Below are positions 1 through 7,490 of a stretch of 64,000 nucleotides of DNA, piece after piece (the stretch's first letter is position 1; every line of letters begins with the position of its first letter). The notes under the pieces are model-generated. The model was not told the origin of the DNA and made no database searches. It saw only the letters and a program-made list of their open reading frames with translations. The position numbers were made by a program, and so were the translations under genes. This stretch comes from Lachnospiraceae bacterium (GTDB lineage Bacteria > Bacillota > Clostridia > Lachnospirales > Lachnospiraceae). The DNA lies in contig FZRB01000020.1 of the NCBI GenBank assembly GCA_900199595.1, positions 1 to 64,000 on the forward strand, given 5' to 3'.

Positions 1-48
1 ACACTAAATTCTAACAATTTTAAGAAAATTTTTGAGATATCGTTTTTC

Positions 49-405
49 TTATGCAAGTGCTGCCTTAGCAACTTCAACAAGCTTGGTAAATCCTTCAGGA
101 TCGCTTATAGCTACTTCAGAAAGCATCTTACGGTTCATGTCAACGCCTGCAACCTTAAGACCATGCATAAGCTGGCTGTATGATATATCGTTCATTCTTG
201 CTGCTGCATTGATACGAGCAATCCAAAGCTGACGGAAATCTCTCTTACGTTCCTTACGTCCTGCAAATGCAGTAGCCTGAGCTCTCATTACTGACTGCTT
301 AGCAACTCTATACTGTTTGCTTCTGGATCCACGATAACCCTTAGCTGCCTTTAATACTTTATTGTGCTTTTTCTTGGCATTAGCGCCACCTTTAATTCTT
401 GCCAT
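49..405 (-). CDS. rplT: 50S ribosomal protein L20
   Basis: L20 binds 23S rRNA early in large-subunit assembly and, in Firmicutes, represses its own infC-rpmI-rplT operon. The 118-residue protein starts [16 protein letters not shown] and is strongly basic, as the family is; its length is normal. I chose the ATG preceded by GGAGG eight bases upstream rather than an in-frame ATG five codons earlier, which would swallow that ribosome site. It is the last gene of the infC-rpmI-rplT operon; no convincing terminator is seen before the window edge. Confidence 0.98.
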   Translation of the reverse strand: MARIKGGANAKKKHNKVLKAAKGYRGSRSKQYRVAKQSVMRAQATAFAGRKERKRDFRQLWIARINAAARMNDISYSQLMHGLKVAGVDMNRKMLSEVAISDPEGFTKLVEVAKAALA

Positions 406-495
406 TTTTTTATCCTCCAATCATATTCCCATTTAGGGACAACTAAATTATTCTGATTATTATTCTACTGTGAATTACATCTTTAAGAAAATATC

Positions 496-693
496 TTACA
501 GATATGGAAGAATCTTCTTCATATTCTTCTCATTTGTCTTATCTGTCATAGTTGCTTTTCTAAGATTTCTCTTTCTCTTAGTTGTTTTCTTTGTAAGGAT
601 ATGGCTCTTGTAAGCCTTATTTCTCTTAAGCTTTCCTGTACCTGTAACCTTAAAACGCTTAGCTGCAGCTCTCTTTGTCTTTAACTTTGGCAT
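496..693 (-). CDS. rpmI: 50S ribosomal protein L35
   Basis: L35 is a small, basic component of the 50S subunit. The 65-residue product begins [20 protein letters not shown], a family signature, and ends IMKKILPYL-like ([10 protein letters not shown]). An AAGGAGG site ends nine bases before the chosen ATG; an upstream in-frame start would add 17 residues that do not look ribosomal. It sits between infC and rplT on the same strand, the standard bacterial order. Confidence 0.98.
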   Translation of the reverse strand: MPKLKTKRAAAKRFKVTGTGKLKRNKAYKSHILTKKTTKRKRNLRKATMTDKTNEKNMKKILPYL

Positions 694-777
694 TATAATT
701 TCCTCCTTATATACAATTTCGATATTTATCGAAATAATTATCATATATTAAATAATTCGTTTTCCATAAATGATATA

Positions 778-1299
778 TTACTTATTTTTTGCAGCAAGAA
801 ACATAGTCATGCTTCTTCCTTCAAACTTAGCAGGTTTATCAATTACAGATATATCAGAAAGTCTTTCTGCAAAATCATCAAGCATAGGCTTATTCTGATT
901 TACATATGCAAGCTCTCTTCCTCTGAATCTAAGTGTAACTTTTACACGATTTCCTTTAGCAAGGAATTTTCTTGCCTGATTTACCTTAGTGTTCATATCA
1001 TTTTCTTCGATATTCGGAGATAAACGGACTTCTTTAATCTCTACTATTTTTTGTTTTTTCTTGGCCTCTTTTTCTTTACGGGATATCTCATAACGGAATT
1101 TGCCGTAATCAATTATCTTGCATACAGGCGGTTTTGCATTTGGTGAAACTCTTACAAGATCAAGTCCTGCCTCTTCAGCGATCTTTCTTGCATCCTGTAC
1201 ACTCATTACTCCCAGCTGATTCCCTTCAGATCCAATTACTCTGACTTCTTTGTCGCGAATCTGTTCATTAATTAAATAATCTATTGTTTTACCCTCCAT
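778..1299 (-). CDS. infC: Translation initiation factor IF-3
   Basis: IF-3 binds the 30S subunit, prevents premature 50S joining and proofreads the start codon and initiator tRNA. The conserved opening INEQIRDKEVRVIG is followed by the N-domain, a lysine-rich linker (ISRKEKEAKKKQKIV) and the C-domain with RFRGRELAY. Coordinates use the first ATG, but this codon overlaps the sequence GGAGGG, which is itself an ideal Shine-Dalgarno site. Seven bases after it lies ATA at 1284-1282, in frame and just before INEQIRD. A rare AUA (or the nearby AUU) start is therefore likely, as known for infC in other bacteria; the protein would then be about 168 residues. First gene of the L20 operon. Confidence 0.95.
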   Translation of the reverse strand: MEGKTIDYLINEQIRDKEVRVIGSEGNQLGVMSVQDARKIAEEAGLDLVRVSPNAKPPVCKIIDYGKFRYEISRKEKEAKKKQKIVEIKEVRLSPNIEENDMNTKVNQARKFLAKGNRVKVTLRFRGRELAYVNQNKPMLDDFAERLSDISVIDKPAKFEGRSMTMFLAAKNK

Positions 1300-1505
1300 A
1301 GAACAAAAAAAGATATCACCGAAGCGATATCCACACAAAAATCAGCACACAACATAATAATCAAAGCGGCATAAACCCACTATGACTACACTTATTGACA
1401 AGATGTCAACTCTGCTAATATTCGACCCGACTGTTCATGACAATCCAAGGTGAGAGTGGATACTCTACTTCGTTTTCTTAAAGCTTTCGCTTAAACAACA
1501 TTAGT
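1300..1505 (-). promoter_or_regulatory. L20-type autoregulatory leader of infC-rpmI-rplT
   Basis: About 200 bases of untranslated leader precede infC. It contains several short stems: TTTAAGC-GAAA-GCTTTAA, AGAGT-atcc-ACTCT, and TTGACAT-ctt-GTCAA (imperfect), and it ends in an intrinsic terminator directly before the infC ribosome site. In Bacillus, L20 binding to such a leader promotes premature termination. The assignment rests on position, operon content and the terminator; I did not match a covariance model. Confidence 0.7.
1304..1331 (-). terminator. Attenuator hairpin before infC
   Basis: On the minus strand GATATCGC-TTCG-GTGATATC forms an eight-pair stem closed by a cUUCGg tetraloop and is followed at once by seven T. 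Because it lies upstream of infC and downstream of the operon promoter, it should act as an attenuator, not an end-of-operon terminator. Confidence 0.8.
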
Positions 1506-1534
1506 AAGATACCCTATTACAAGGGTTTTGTCAA
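1506..1534 (-). promoter_or_regulatory. infC operon promoter
   Basis: TTGACA, a 17-base spacer and TATCTT read on the minus strand upstream of the L20-type leader. The -35 box is consensus for a housekeeping sigma-A promoter. Confidence 0.75.
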
Positions 1535-1584
1535 GTAAAGATTACAAAAAATGTGAAAATTTGTTGGTTTTATTGAGTTTTCTG

Positions 1585-1613
1585 TTGTAAATTCGTCAAA
1601 AAAATGCTATGAT
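1585..1613 (+). promoter_or_regulatory. Promoter of the prepilin gene
   Basis: TTGTAA, 17 bases, TATGAT, about 60 bases before the prepilin start. Divergent to the infC promoter; the two share a spacer of about 50 bases. Confidence 0.65.
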
Positions 1614-1673
1614 GTTTACAGTTTATTCATATTTTATTCATTTTTTATTCAAGACCGACAGGAGAATTAATAT

Positions 1674-2405
1674 ATGAAGAATAATTTCGCTAAAAATAAA
1701 GGCTTTACTCTTGTAGAGCTTATAGTTGCAATAGCCATTATGGCTATACTTACCTCTGCAGTTGGTCTCGCTCTTATCAGATTCATAGATAAAGCAAGAA
1801 AGGCTGATGATATAGAAACTGCTGAAGTTATTTTTAAGGCTGCTCAGCTGGCATCCGCTTCCGCGCGTGATGAAGTATCTGAAGGCTGGACCGTAGCAGC
1901 AACTACAACTAATGGTAATTCGGTTGCCAGAACCACCGTTACTAATTCAGGCTTAAATGCAAGCAAAGTAAGTAATTATAATGGAGGAACCTACGAAATA
2001 AACTGTGTTGCCTGGGCAAGAGGACTTAATTATAATGCAGGTGGACGTGAATGGCAGAATGCACAGTTCAAAAGTACCATAGATACCGGAAAACAAGGTG
2101 ATAAACAAAGATTATATACAAATGAATTCCTTAAAATCCTCTGTCACGATGATGCAGTCGGCGGAATATATTATCCTCAGGGTAAAAATGTCTTTGATGG
2201 CAAAACCTCCGAAACTATGGAATTTAAATATAAAAAAGATGCCGGTATCGGAGTCGCTGAATGCTGGATGGTCTGTGTAAGAACTGACAATCTCAAATGT
2301 GAAATATGGATTGGCGATAAGAATCTTAACGGACGTGGATCCGGACAGCGCGTTCGACCACTTTACCGCATCTATCCGGAACCTTGCAGCAATTACAGAA
2401 ACTAG
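1674..2405 (+). CDS. Type IV pilin-like prepilin, orphan
   Basis: A 243-residue protein with a class III signal: short basic leader ending KNKG, then FTLVELIVAIAIMAILTSAV, the N-terminal hydrophobic helix of type IV pilins and pseudopilins. Prepilin peptidase should cleave between Gly10 and Phe11 and methylate Phe. The globular part holds six cysteines, suggesting disulfides after export, and has no family resemblance I recognise. AGGAG precedes the ATG. No prepilin peptidase, assembly ATPase or platform gene is nearby, so it must use machinery encoded elsewhere, if any. It converges on the folB-folK fusion gene with a 14-base gap and no visible terminator. Confidence 0.85.
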   Translation: MKNNFAKNKGFTLVELIVAIAIMAILTSAVGLALIRFIDKARKADDIETAEVIFKAAQLASASARDEVSEGWTVAATTTNGNSVARTTVTNSGLNASKVSNYNGGTYEINCVAWARGLNYNAGGREWQNAQFKSTIDTGKQGDKQRLYTNEFLKILCHDDAVGGIYYPQGKNVFDGKTSETMEFKYKKDAGIGVAECWMVCVRTDNLKCEIWIGDKNLNGRGSGQRVRPLYRIYPEPCSNYRN

Positions 2406-2419
2406 TAATCAACATAGTA

Positions 2420-4105
2420 TTAATATGTTCCCAGAATAATCATTTCATCAGTATTAGCCTTAAGTTCTCTTAAGGCTTTTATTACGTTTCGGTCTGTGAG
2501 CTTTCCCTCAAATGTAACATAAAACCAGTATTCCCATTTATGCTTTAATGATGGACGCGATTCTATGCTTGTCATATTCAGTTCATTGGCATCTATTATT
2601 CCAAGAACATCATAAAGAGCACCCACCTTGTGCTGAGTTGTAAAACAGATGCTGATATTTACTGATTCACTGAGATATACCTCTTCCTTTGTCAGAATAA
2701 CAAACTTTGTAGAATTGTCCGATGAAAAATTAATATTCTTATCTAATATTTTAAGTCCATATATCTCTGCTGCTCTCTCACTTGATATGGCAGCCTGACT
2801 GATAAGCCCATCTTCCTTTACTCTCTTAGCTGCTTTAGCAGTATTACTTACACTTTCAGCCTTAAATCCATATTGTTCTATATATTCCTTACATTGCATA
2901 AGCCCCTGAGGATGAGAATATACTTTAACAATATCATTTATTCTGGCCTCATTAACCGCTAAAAGGCAGTGATTTATATCTATAGTTACCTGAGCAACTA
3001 TTTTTACTTCTCCTGTACGGATAATATCAGAATTACCCGTCACAAAGCCTGCTGAACTGTTTTCTATAGGAATAACTCCATAATCAGCAGATCCGTCTGC
3101 AACAGCTTTAACTACATCTTCAAATTTTTTAACATTTGCATAATTAACTCCACCGCCAAAGAACTTTATGGCAGCCTCTTCTGCATAAGCCCCGGGAACT
3201 CCGGCATAAATAACAGTTTTATTCTTTGTAATCAGCGAATCTATTTCTGTAAAATCTTCGGTTTCCACATGATCTGCTGCAACATAACCACTGGTTCTGA
3301 GATCTTCCAGCATCTGAGAAACATTTTTCATCAGAGTCGGATGATATATATATGGAGCTATCTCAAACATAGGTTTAAGTACAAACTCTCTTTTATGCAT
3401 TTCCGGATGAGGAATGGTAAGCTTTTCAGTATTGATGATCATATCATCAAAAAGAAGTATATCTATATCAAGGGTTCTCGGTCCCCAGTGAATCAAACGC
3501 TCTCTTCCGGCTTCCTGTTCTATATCGTTAATAATCGATAAAAGCTCATATGGTTCAAGAGTGGTTTCTATCTCAATGACACCATTTAGAAAATCAGGCT
3601 GATCTACAGGTCCAACGGGTTCAGTTTCTATATAGGTCGATTTGTTTTTTAATACTATAGAGCTGTCTCTCTCCAGCTCCATTACAGCCATATCAAGATA
3701 AGCATGTCTGTCTCCAAGATTAGAACCTATACCAAGAAATACTCTGTGTTTTGACCTGGTAATCTCAACTGATACATCCCTGAAATCTGCATCTATCGGT
3801 GCATCAGGCTTTCTAACTTTTATAGTTGCTGACTTAATTATTGAATAATTATTAAGAATAGCCTCAAGGACAGCTTCTGCTGCAGCCTCAATAGTATCAT
3901 AATTTGTTTCTACAAATGTATCCTGTATCAGGTCAGTTACTTCAGCATAGTTTACTGTACATTTTAATTTATCAGATATACCGGCCTTTTTTAAATCAAG
4001 ACGAAGCTCAGCAGATACATAAAAATACTGGCCGTTTTTCTTTTCTTCAGGAAGAACGCCATGGTAAGCAAATATCTTTATGTCGTCTATTCTTATCTTA
4101 TCCAT
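2420..4105 (-). CDS. Fused dihydroneopterin aldolase / HPPK / prephenate dehydratase
   Basis: One uninterrupted 561-codon frame carries three enzymes. Residues 1-118 are FolB (YHGVLPEEK, NYAEV). Residues 121-275 are FolK, 6-hydroxymethyl-dihydropterin pyrophosphokinase (GSNLGD at 127, GPRTLDIDILLF at 208, PHPEMHKREFVL at 232). Residues 297-475 are prephenate dehydratase (GVPGAYAEEAA, GVIPIENSSAG, SHPQGLMQC, NTAKAA, STKF with the catalytic Thr). Residues 482-561 are a regulatory ACT domain with ESRP, the phenylalanine-binding motif. FolB-FolK fusions are common and PheA usually carries chorismate mutase or stands alone, so joining folate and phenylalanine steps is unusual. Last gene of the folC operon; RBS strength at the start is weak. 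Confidence 0.95.
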   Translation of the reverse strand: MDKIRIDDIKIFAYHGVLPEEKKNGQYFYVSAELRLDLKKAGISDKLKCTVNYAEVTDLIQDTFVETNYDTIEAAAEAVLEAILNNYSIIKSATIKVRKPDAPIDADFRDVSVEITRSKHRVFLGIGSNLGDRHAYLDMAVMELERDSSIVLKNKSTYIETEPVGPVDQPDFLNGVIEIETTLEPYELLSIINDIEQEAGRERLIHWGPRTLDIDILLFDDMIINTEKLTIPHPEMHKREFVLKPMFEIAPYIYHPTLMKNVSQMLEDLRTSGYVAADHVETEDFTEIDSLITKNKTVIYAGVPGAYAEEAAIKFFGGGVNYANVKKFEDVVKAVADGSADYGVIPIENSSAGFVTGNSDIIRTGEVKIVAQVTIDINHCLLAVNEARINDIVKVYSHPQGLMQCKEYIEQYGFKAESVSNTAKAAKRVKEDGLISQAAISSERAAEIYGLKILDKNINFSSDNSTKFVILTKEEVYLSESVNISICFTTQHKVGALYDVLGIIDANELNMTSIESRPSLKHKWEYWFYVTFEGKLTDRNVIKALRELKANTDEMIILGTY

Positions 4106-4147
4106 ACTTTTTTACCTCTTTTTGTTACTATCTACGGTATACTGTTT

Positions 4148-4639
4148 TTATATCAACGAATGGTTTTTCTTTTCCTCCGGCCAGTTGCATTCATCATATG
4201 CATCACAGATAAAGCATTCACGGGAAGCCTTGTCAGCCTTATATAATATACCGGCCAGGCTGTCTGGATCTGAAGTATTATCACCATGTCTTCTGATTGC
4301 ATCCAGTATCAATTCAGTTTCAACTTCTGAGAAACCTGAATCCCTGAGAATAGGTTCTGCTATAAAAGGACCGGCATTTCTATGATCCATCTTTTCTTCA
4401 AGATCGGTGAATCTTCCGATATCATGAAGCAATGCCGCTGCATATATTACCTCTTTACTTATAAGACCATCTTTTCCTATAATTCCCTTTTCAAGCGCAA
4501 AAATATAAGACAGTCTCGCAACCTCGAGTATATGATCATACCCATGCCTGCAGAATATCCTGTTTTTTTCTTCATTTCTAATAACATCTATTCTTGTTCT
4601 GAATCTTTTATCGTTTATTATGTTATCTATCCGCTGCAT
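4148..4639 (-). CDS. HD-domain phosphohydrolase in folate operon
   Basis: A 163-residue metal-dependent phosphohydrolase of the HD superfamily. The metal ligands are all present: His36, His72-Asp73 in LLHDIGRF, His118 in IRRHGD and Asp136 in YKADKASR. A cysteine-bearing tail (CFICDAYDECNW) follows. Its ATG lies two bases from the folC stop and its ribosome site GGAG overlaps the end of folC, so the two are translationally close. The substrate is not visible in the sequence. Since folC and folB-folK flank it, dephosphorylation of dihydroneopterin triphosphate, for which many genomes lack a known enzyme, is a plausible but unproven job. Confidence 0.85.
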   Translation of the reverse strand: MQRIDNIINDKRFRTRIDVIRNEEKNRIFCRHGYDHILEVARLSYIFALEKGIIGKDGLISKEVIYAAALLHDIGRFTDLEEKMDHRNAGPFIAEPILRDSGFSEVETELILDAIRRHGDNTSDPDSLAGILYKADKASRECFICDAYDECNWPEEKKNHSLI

Positions 4640-4641
4640 GT

Positions 4642-5919
4642 TTACTCCATATTTATTTTTTTATAATATCGTATAGCTTCACCTGTTATAGTAAGTGATC
4701 CGCAGACCACAATAATGTCACTTTCAAAGTCAGCATTATCCGTTGCCGATTTAATAGCTTCATTCACATTATCTGCCGGAAATGCCTTAATACCCTCTCT
4801 GTTAAAAAGCTCAGCAAGAGTTTCCTTTGAAAGAGCCCTTGGATTTGATGACTGAACCGTATAAACCTTATCTATAACAGGTGCAAGTATTTTGATCATT
4901 TTGTAGTATTCTTTATCAGCCAGCACACCTATTATAAATGTGATATTCCCACTTGTAAATAATGACTCCAGGCTTTCTCTCAGTTTTATCCAGGCATCTT
5001 CATTATGTGCACCATCAACTATTACCACAGGGTTATCATTTATAACTTCAAATCTTGCTTCCCAGCTTGTTTTTTCAAGACCTTTTCTTATTATATCTGT
5101 ATCAAGTCCCTGAATCCTCTGCAAAGCTTCTATTGCTGTAACAGCATTATATATCTGATAATGACCGCCCATATTTATCTTATATTCATTTCCATTATAA
5201 ATAAAGGCAGAACCATACATATTTTCATCTAATATGGAAAGTTTTGAAATGTCAGCCGAATAAAGCTGAACACTATTTTCTTTCGTATACTCAATTATCT
5301 GATTCATAACCTCATCAGTTTCCGGATATGTTATAAGAGTTGAGTCTTTTCTTACAATTCCAAGCTTTTCACTGGTTATGTCTGATATATCAGTTCCCAG
5401 AACATTCATATGGTCCATGCTTATAGATGCAAGGACATTGATAACATCTTCTTCTATTACATTTGTTGCATCCAGTCTTCCACCCATACCGCATTCTATG
5501 AGCATATAATCCACATCCCACTCTTTAAACAGCATAAATGCGGCAGCTGTTTCTATCTCAAAAGCTGTAGGACTGACATATCCATCTCTGATCATATCGC
5601 TGACTTTTTCTGAAATCTCTGTAATGACTCTGCTCACTTCCTCTTCAGTGGCCCATCTCTTATTCAGCTTCCATCTCTCACAATAATCAAATATAACAGG
5701 CGATATATATCTTCCGACCTTATATCCGGCCTGTATAAGAGCTTCCTCAATAAAAGCCATTATACTGCCCTTACCGTTTGTTCCAGCTATATGTATTGCT
5801 TTTATTCCCTTTTCAGGATTATTCAACCGAAAAAGAAGCTCGTTAATCGCTTCTAAACCGAAGACACTCCCGAGCTTTTCTTTTTCATGTATATATTTTA
5901 ATACTTCATTAAAATTCAA
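4642..5919 (-). CDS. folC: Bifunctional dihydrofolate synthase / folylpolyglutamate synthase
   Basis: FolC adds glutamate to dihydropteroate and then lengthens the polyglutamate tail of folates in the cytoplasm. The Mur-ligase-type P-loop IAGTNGKGS and the C-terminal region DGAHNEDAW are clear, and the 425-residue length is typical. I chose a TTG start (FNEVLKYIHEKEKLG follows) because GAGGT lies seven bases before it and it leaves a 16-base gap to the deacetylase stop. An ATG 18 codons upstream would overlap the deacetylase by 38 bases and has no better site. Confidence 0.95.
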   Translation of the reverse strand: MNFNEVLKYIHEKEKLGSVFGLEAINELLFRLNNPEKGIKAIHIAGTNGKGSIMAFIEEALIQAGYKVGRYISPVIFDYCERWKLNKRWATEEEVSRVITEISEKVSDMIRDGYVSPTAFEIETAAAFMLFKEWDVDYMLIECGMGGRLDATNVIEEDVINVLASISMDHMNVLGTDISDITSEKLGIVRKDSTLITYPETDEVMNQIIEYTKENSVQLYSADISKLSILDENMYGSAFIYNGNEYKINMGGHYQIYNAVTAIEALQRIQGLDTDIIRKGLEKTSWEARFEVINDNPVVIVDGAHNEDAWIKLRESLESLFTSGNITFIIGVLADKEYYKMIKILAPVIDKVYTVQSSNPRALSKETLAELFNREGIKAFPADNVNEAIKSATDNADFESDIIVVCGSLTITGEAIRYYKKINME

Positions 5920-5935
5920 AAAATGTACCTCATAC

Positions 5936-6943
5936 TTAATTTTCTCTATGATGGAATGGCGGTGTATTTTCATCTACCGGTGCAAGCTCATAACCTTCTT
6001 CTCTCAGAGCTTCTATAATCATAGGAAGAGCTTCTATAGTATTATAATGCTTGTCAAGATCATGCATAAGAACTATTGAATTGCCTTCATTATTACTTAC
6101 ATAGTGTAACACATTATCCTTAAGCTCTTCTGGAGTAAGACTCAGATCTTCAGCATCCTTGCTTTCAGCATTCCAGTCAAAATATGTATAACCATTATCC
6201 TTTAGGTATTTAATACATTTACTCATAGAAACAGTGGATACATCATTGGAGCTTCCACCAGGAAAACGATAGAATCTGGTATCTACACCGGTTATTCTTT
6301 CAACCAAGTCATGTACTCCGCTTACATCATCCACATAGGAATCATAATCCGCATAAAGCTTGCTATAGATATGAGACTTAGAATGAAGTCCCAGAGTATG
6401 ACCATCAGCTACGATTCTCTTTAATTCTTCGGTGTATTTATAACTGTTTACAACTACAAAAAATGTAGCCTTTACATCGTATTTATCCAGAACATCCAAA
6501 AGCTCCATAGTATACTTGGATGGACCGTCATCAAAAGTGAGGTAAACTGTTTTTCCGTTTTTCTTAACTGCATCAGAAGGTGTTGCCCTATCCTTTGAAG
6601 CATCTGTATCAGTTGAAACAACTGGCTTTGCATCATTATCAGATGCTTTATTATTCATAGCCATCATAAGATTACTAGGTTCAGTAACCATGGTTTCGGC
6701 TTTTTCCGGCTCAACTTCAATTATATCCTCAGTAGTAATAGAATGAACAAGACCTTGTGAGTTTTTGTTATCATTTGTTTTAGCAGCCGCACTAATATAC
6801 GCATTCCTCTTTACTTCAAGTCTATCAGCAGATCTTAAAACATAAAGAGTCATGATAAAAGGAAGAACAAGTAAAATTGCCGCAAATAATCCAAGTATCA
6901 GCTTCGTTTTATTCAGTTTTCTTATAAGTCCAAAAAGCTTCAT
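5936..6943 (-). CDS. Membrane-anchored polysaccharide deacetylase (NodB family)
   Basis: A 335-residue carbohydrate esterase family 4 enzyme, probably removing acetyl groups from peptidoglycan or another cell-surface glycan. Residues 15-35 form one membrane helix, so the catalytic part is outside. A linker rich in Asp/Ser/Lys follows. NodB motifs are in order: TFDDGPS, HSKSH (metal ligands), RFPGG, DWNAES and LMHD. The 5' end overlaps the upstream membrane-protein gene by four bases (ATGA), showing translational coupling. The reason for operon linkage to folate genes is not evident. Confidence 0.93.
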   Translation of the reverse strand: MKLFGLIRKLNKTKLILGLFAAILLVLPFIMTLYVLRSADRLEVKRNAYISAAAKTNDNKNSQGLVHSITTEDIIEVEPEKAETMVTEPSNLMMAMNNKASDNDAKPVVSTDTDASKDRATPSDAVKKNGKTVYLTFDDGPSKYTMELLDVLDKYDVKATFFVVVNSYKYTEELKRIVADGHTLGLHSKSHIYSKLYADYDSYVDDVSGVHDLVERITGVDTRFYRFPGGSSNDVSTVSMSKCIKYLKDNGYTYFDWNAESKDAEDLSLTPEELKDNVLHYVSNNEGNSIVLMHDLDKHYNTIEALPMIIEALREEGYELAPVDENTPPFHHREN

Positions 6944-7293
6944 ACTTTAAAATAACTTTCCTTTTTATTGATCATCTCATCGTACTGTTCATACATTCTC
7001 TGTACGCTGTTCTCAAGCAGGTAGTAATGCATACAGTAAGGAACAAGCAGAACAAACAATAATACTATCAGGGGAAGAATCATAATCTCATTATTTATAA
7101 CGAATGCCAGAATACACATTACAGTACACACTGCAACAAGCGCAAAAACAATAAGATGAATCAGTCTTTCATGCTGAAAGAATGCTATCTGATTAAGATG
7201 TTTTTCAATCTCTTTGTCCCAGTCTGTATCTTCCGGAGCTTCACTTAAAAGCTTATCTATATATAGCAGATATGATTGAATTCTTTTCTTCAT
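6940..7293 (-). CDS. Small two-helix membrane protein, unknown
   Basis: A 117-residue protein with a charged N-terminal helix, then two hydrophobic segments separated by a few polar residues (about residues 46-66 and 69-92) and a charged C-terminal tail. I do not recognise a family. It is the first gene of the operon that continues into the deacetylase, folC, the HD protein and the FolB-FolK-PDT fusion, and overlaps the deacetylase start by four bases. A partner role for the deacetylase is only a guess from coupling. The ribosome site (AGG) is weak. Confidence 0.75.
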   Translation of the reverse strand: MKKRIQSYLLYIDKLLSEAPEDTDWDKEIEKHLNQIAFFQHERLIHLIVFALVAVCTVMCILAFVINNEIMILPLIVLLFVLLVPYCMHYYLLENSVQRMYEQYDEMINKKESYFKV

Positions 7294-7340
7294 TTTTTTA
7301 ACCTGTAGTATATATTAACTTATTTATATAAGGGGTTTTT

Positions 7341-7369
7341 ATTATAAGCTTTTTATCAATTACTGTCCA
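7341..7369 (-). promoter_or_regulatory. Promoter of the deacetylase-folC operon
   Basis: TGGACA, 17 bases, TATAAT on the minus strand, about 50 bases before the small membrane-protein gene. The -10 box is consensus. Confidence 0.7.
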
Positions 7370-7417
7370 TACATAAATGGGAAGATTATTAAAATTGTTT
7401 AAAAAATCAGGGAATCT

Positions 7418-7446
7418 TTGCAAAAATATATATACTTTGATATACT
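7418..7446 (+). promoter_or_regulatory. Promoter of the ClpX paralogue
   Basis: TTGCAA, 17 bases, TATACT, ending about 45 bases before the coding start. It is divergent from the operon promoter at 7341-7369. Confidence 0.65.
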
Positions 7447-7490
7447 AACTTTGCTACTGAAAGCATAATGGCTATATGGAGGAAAATGTG

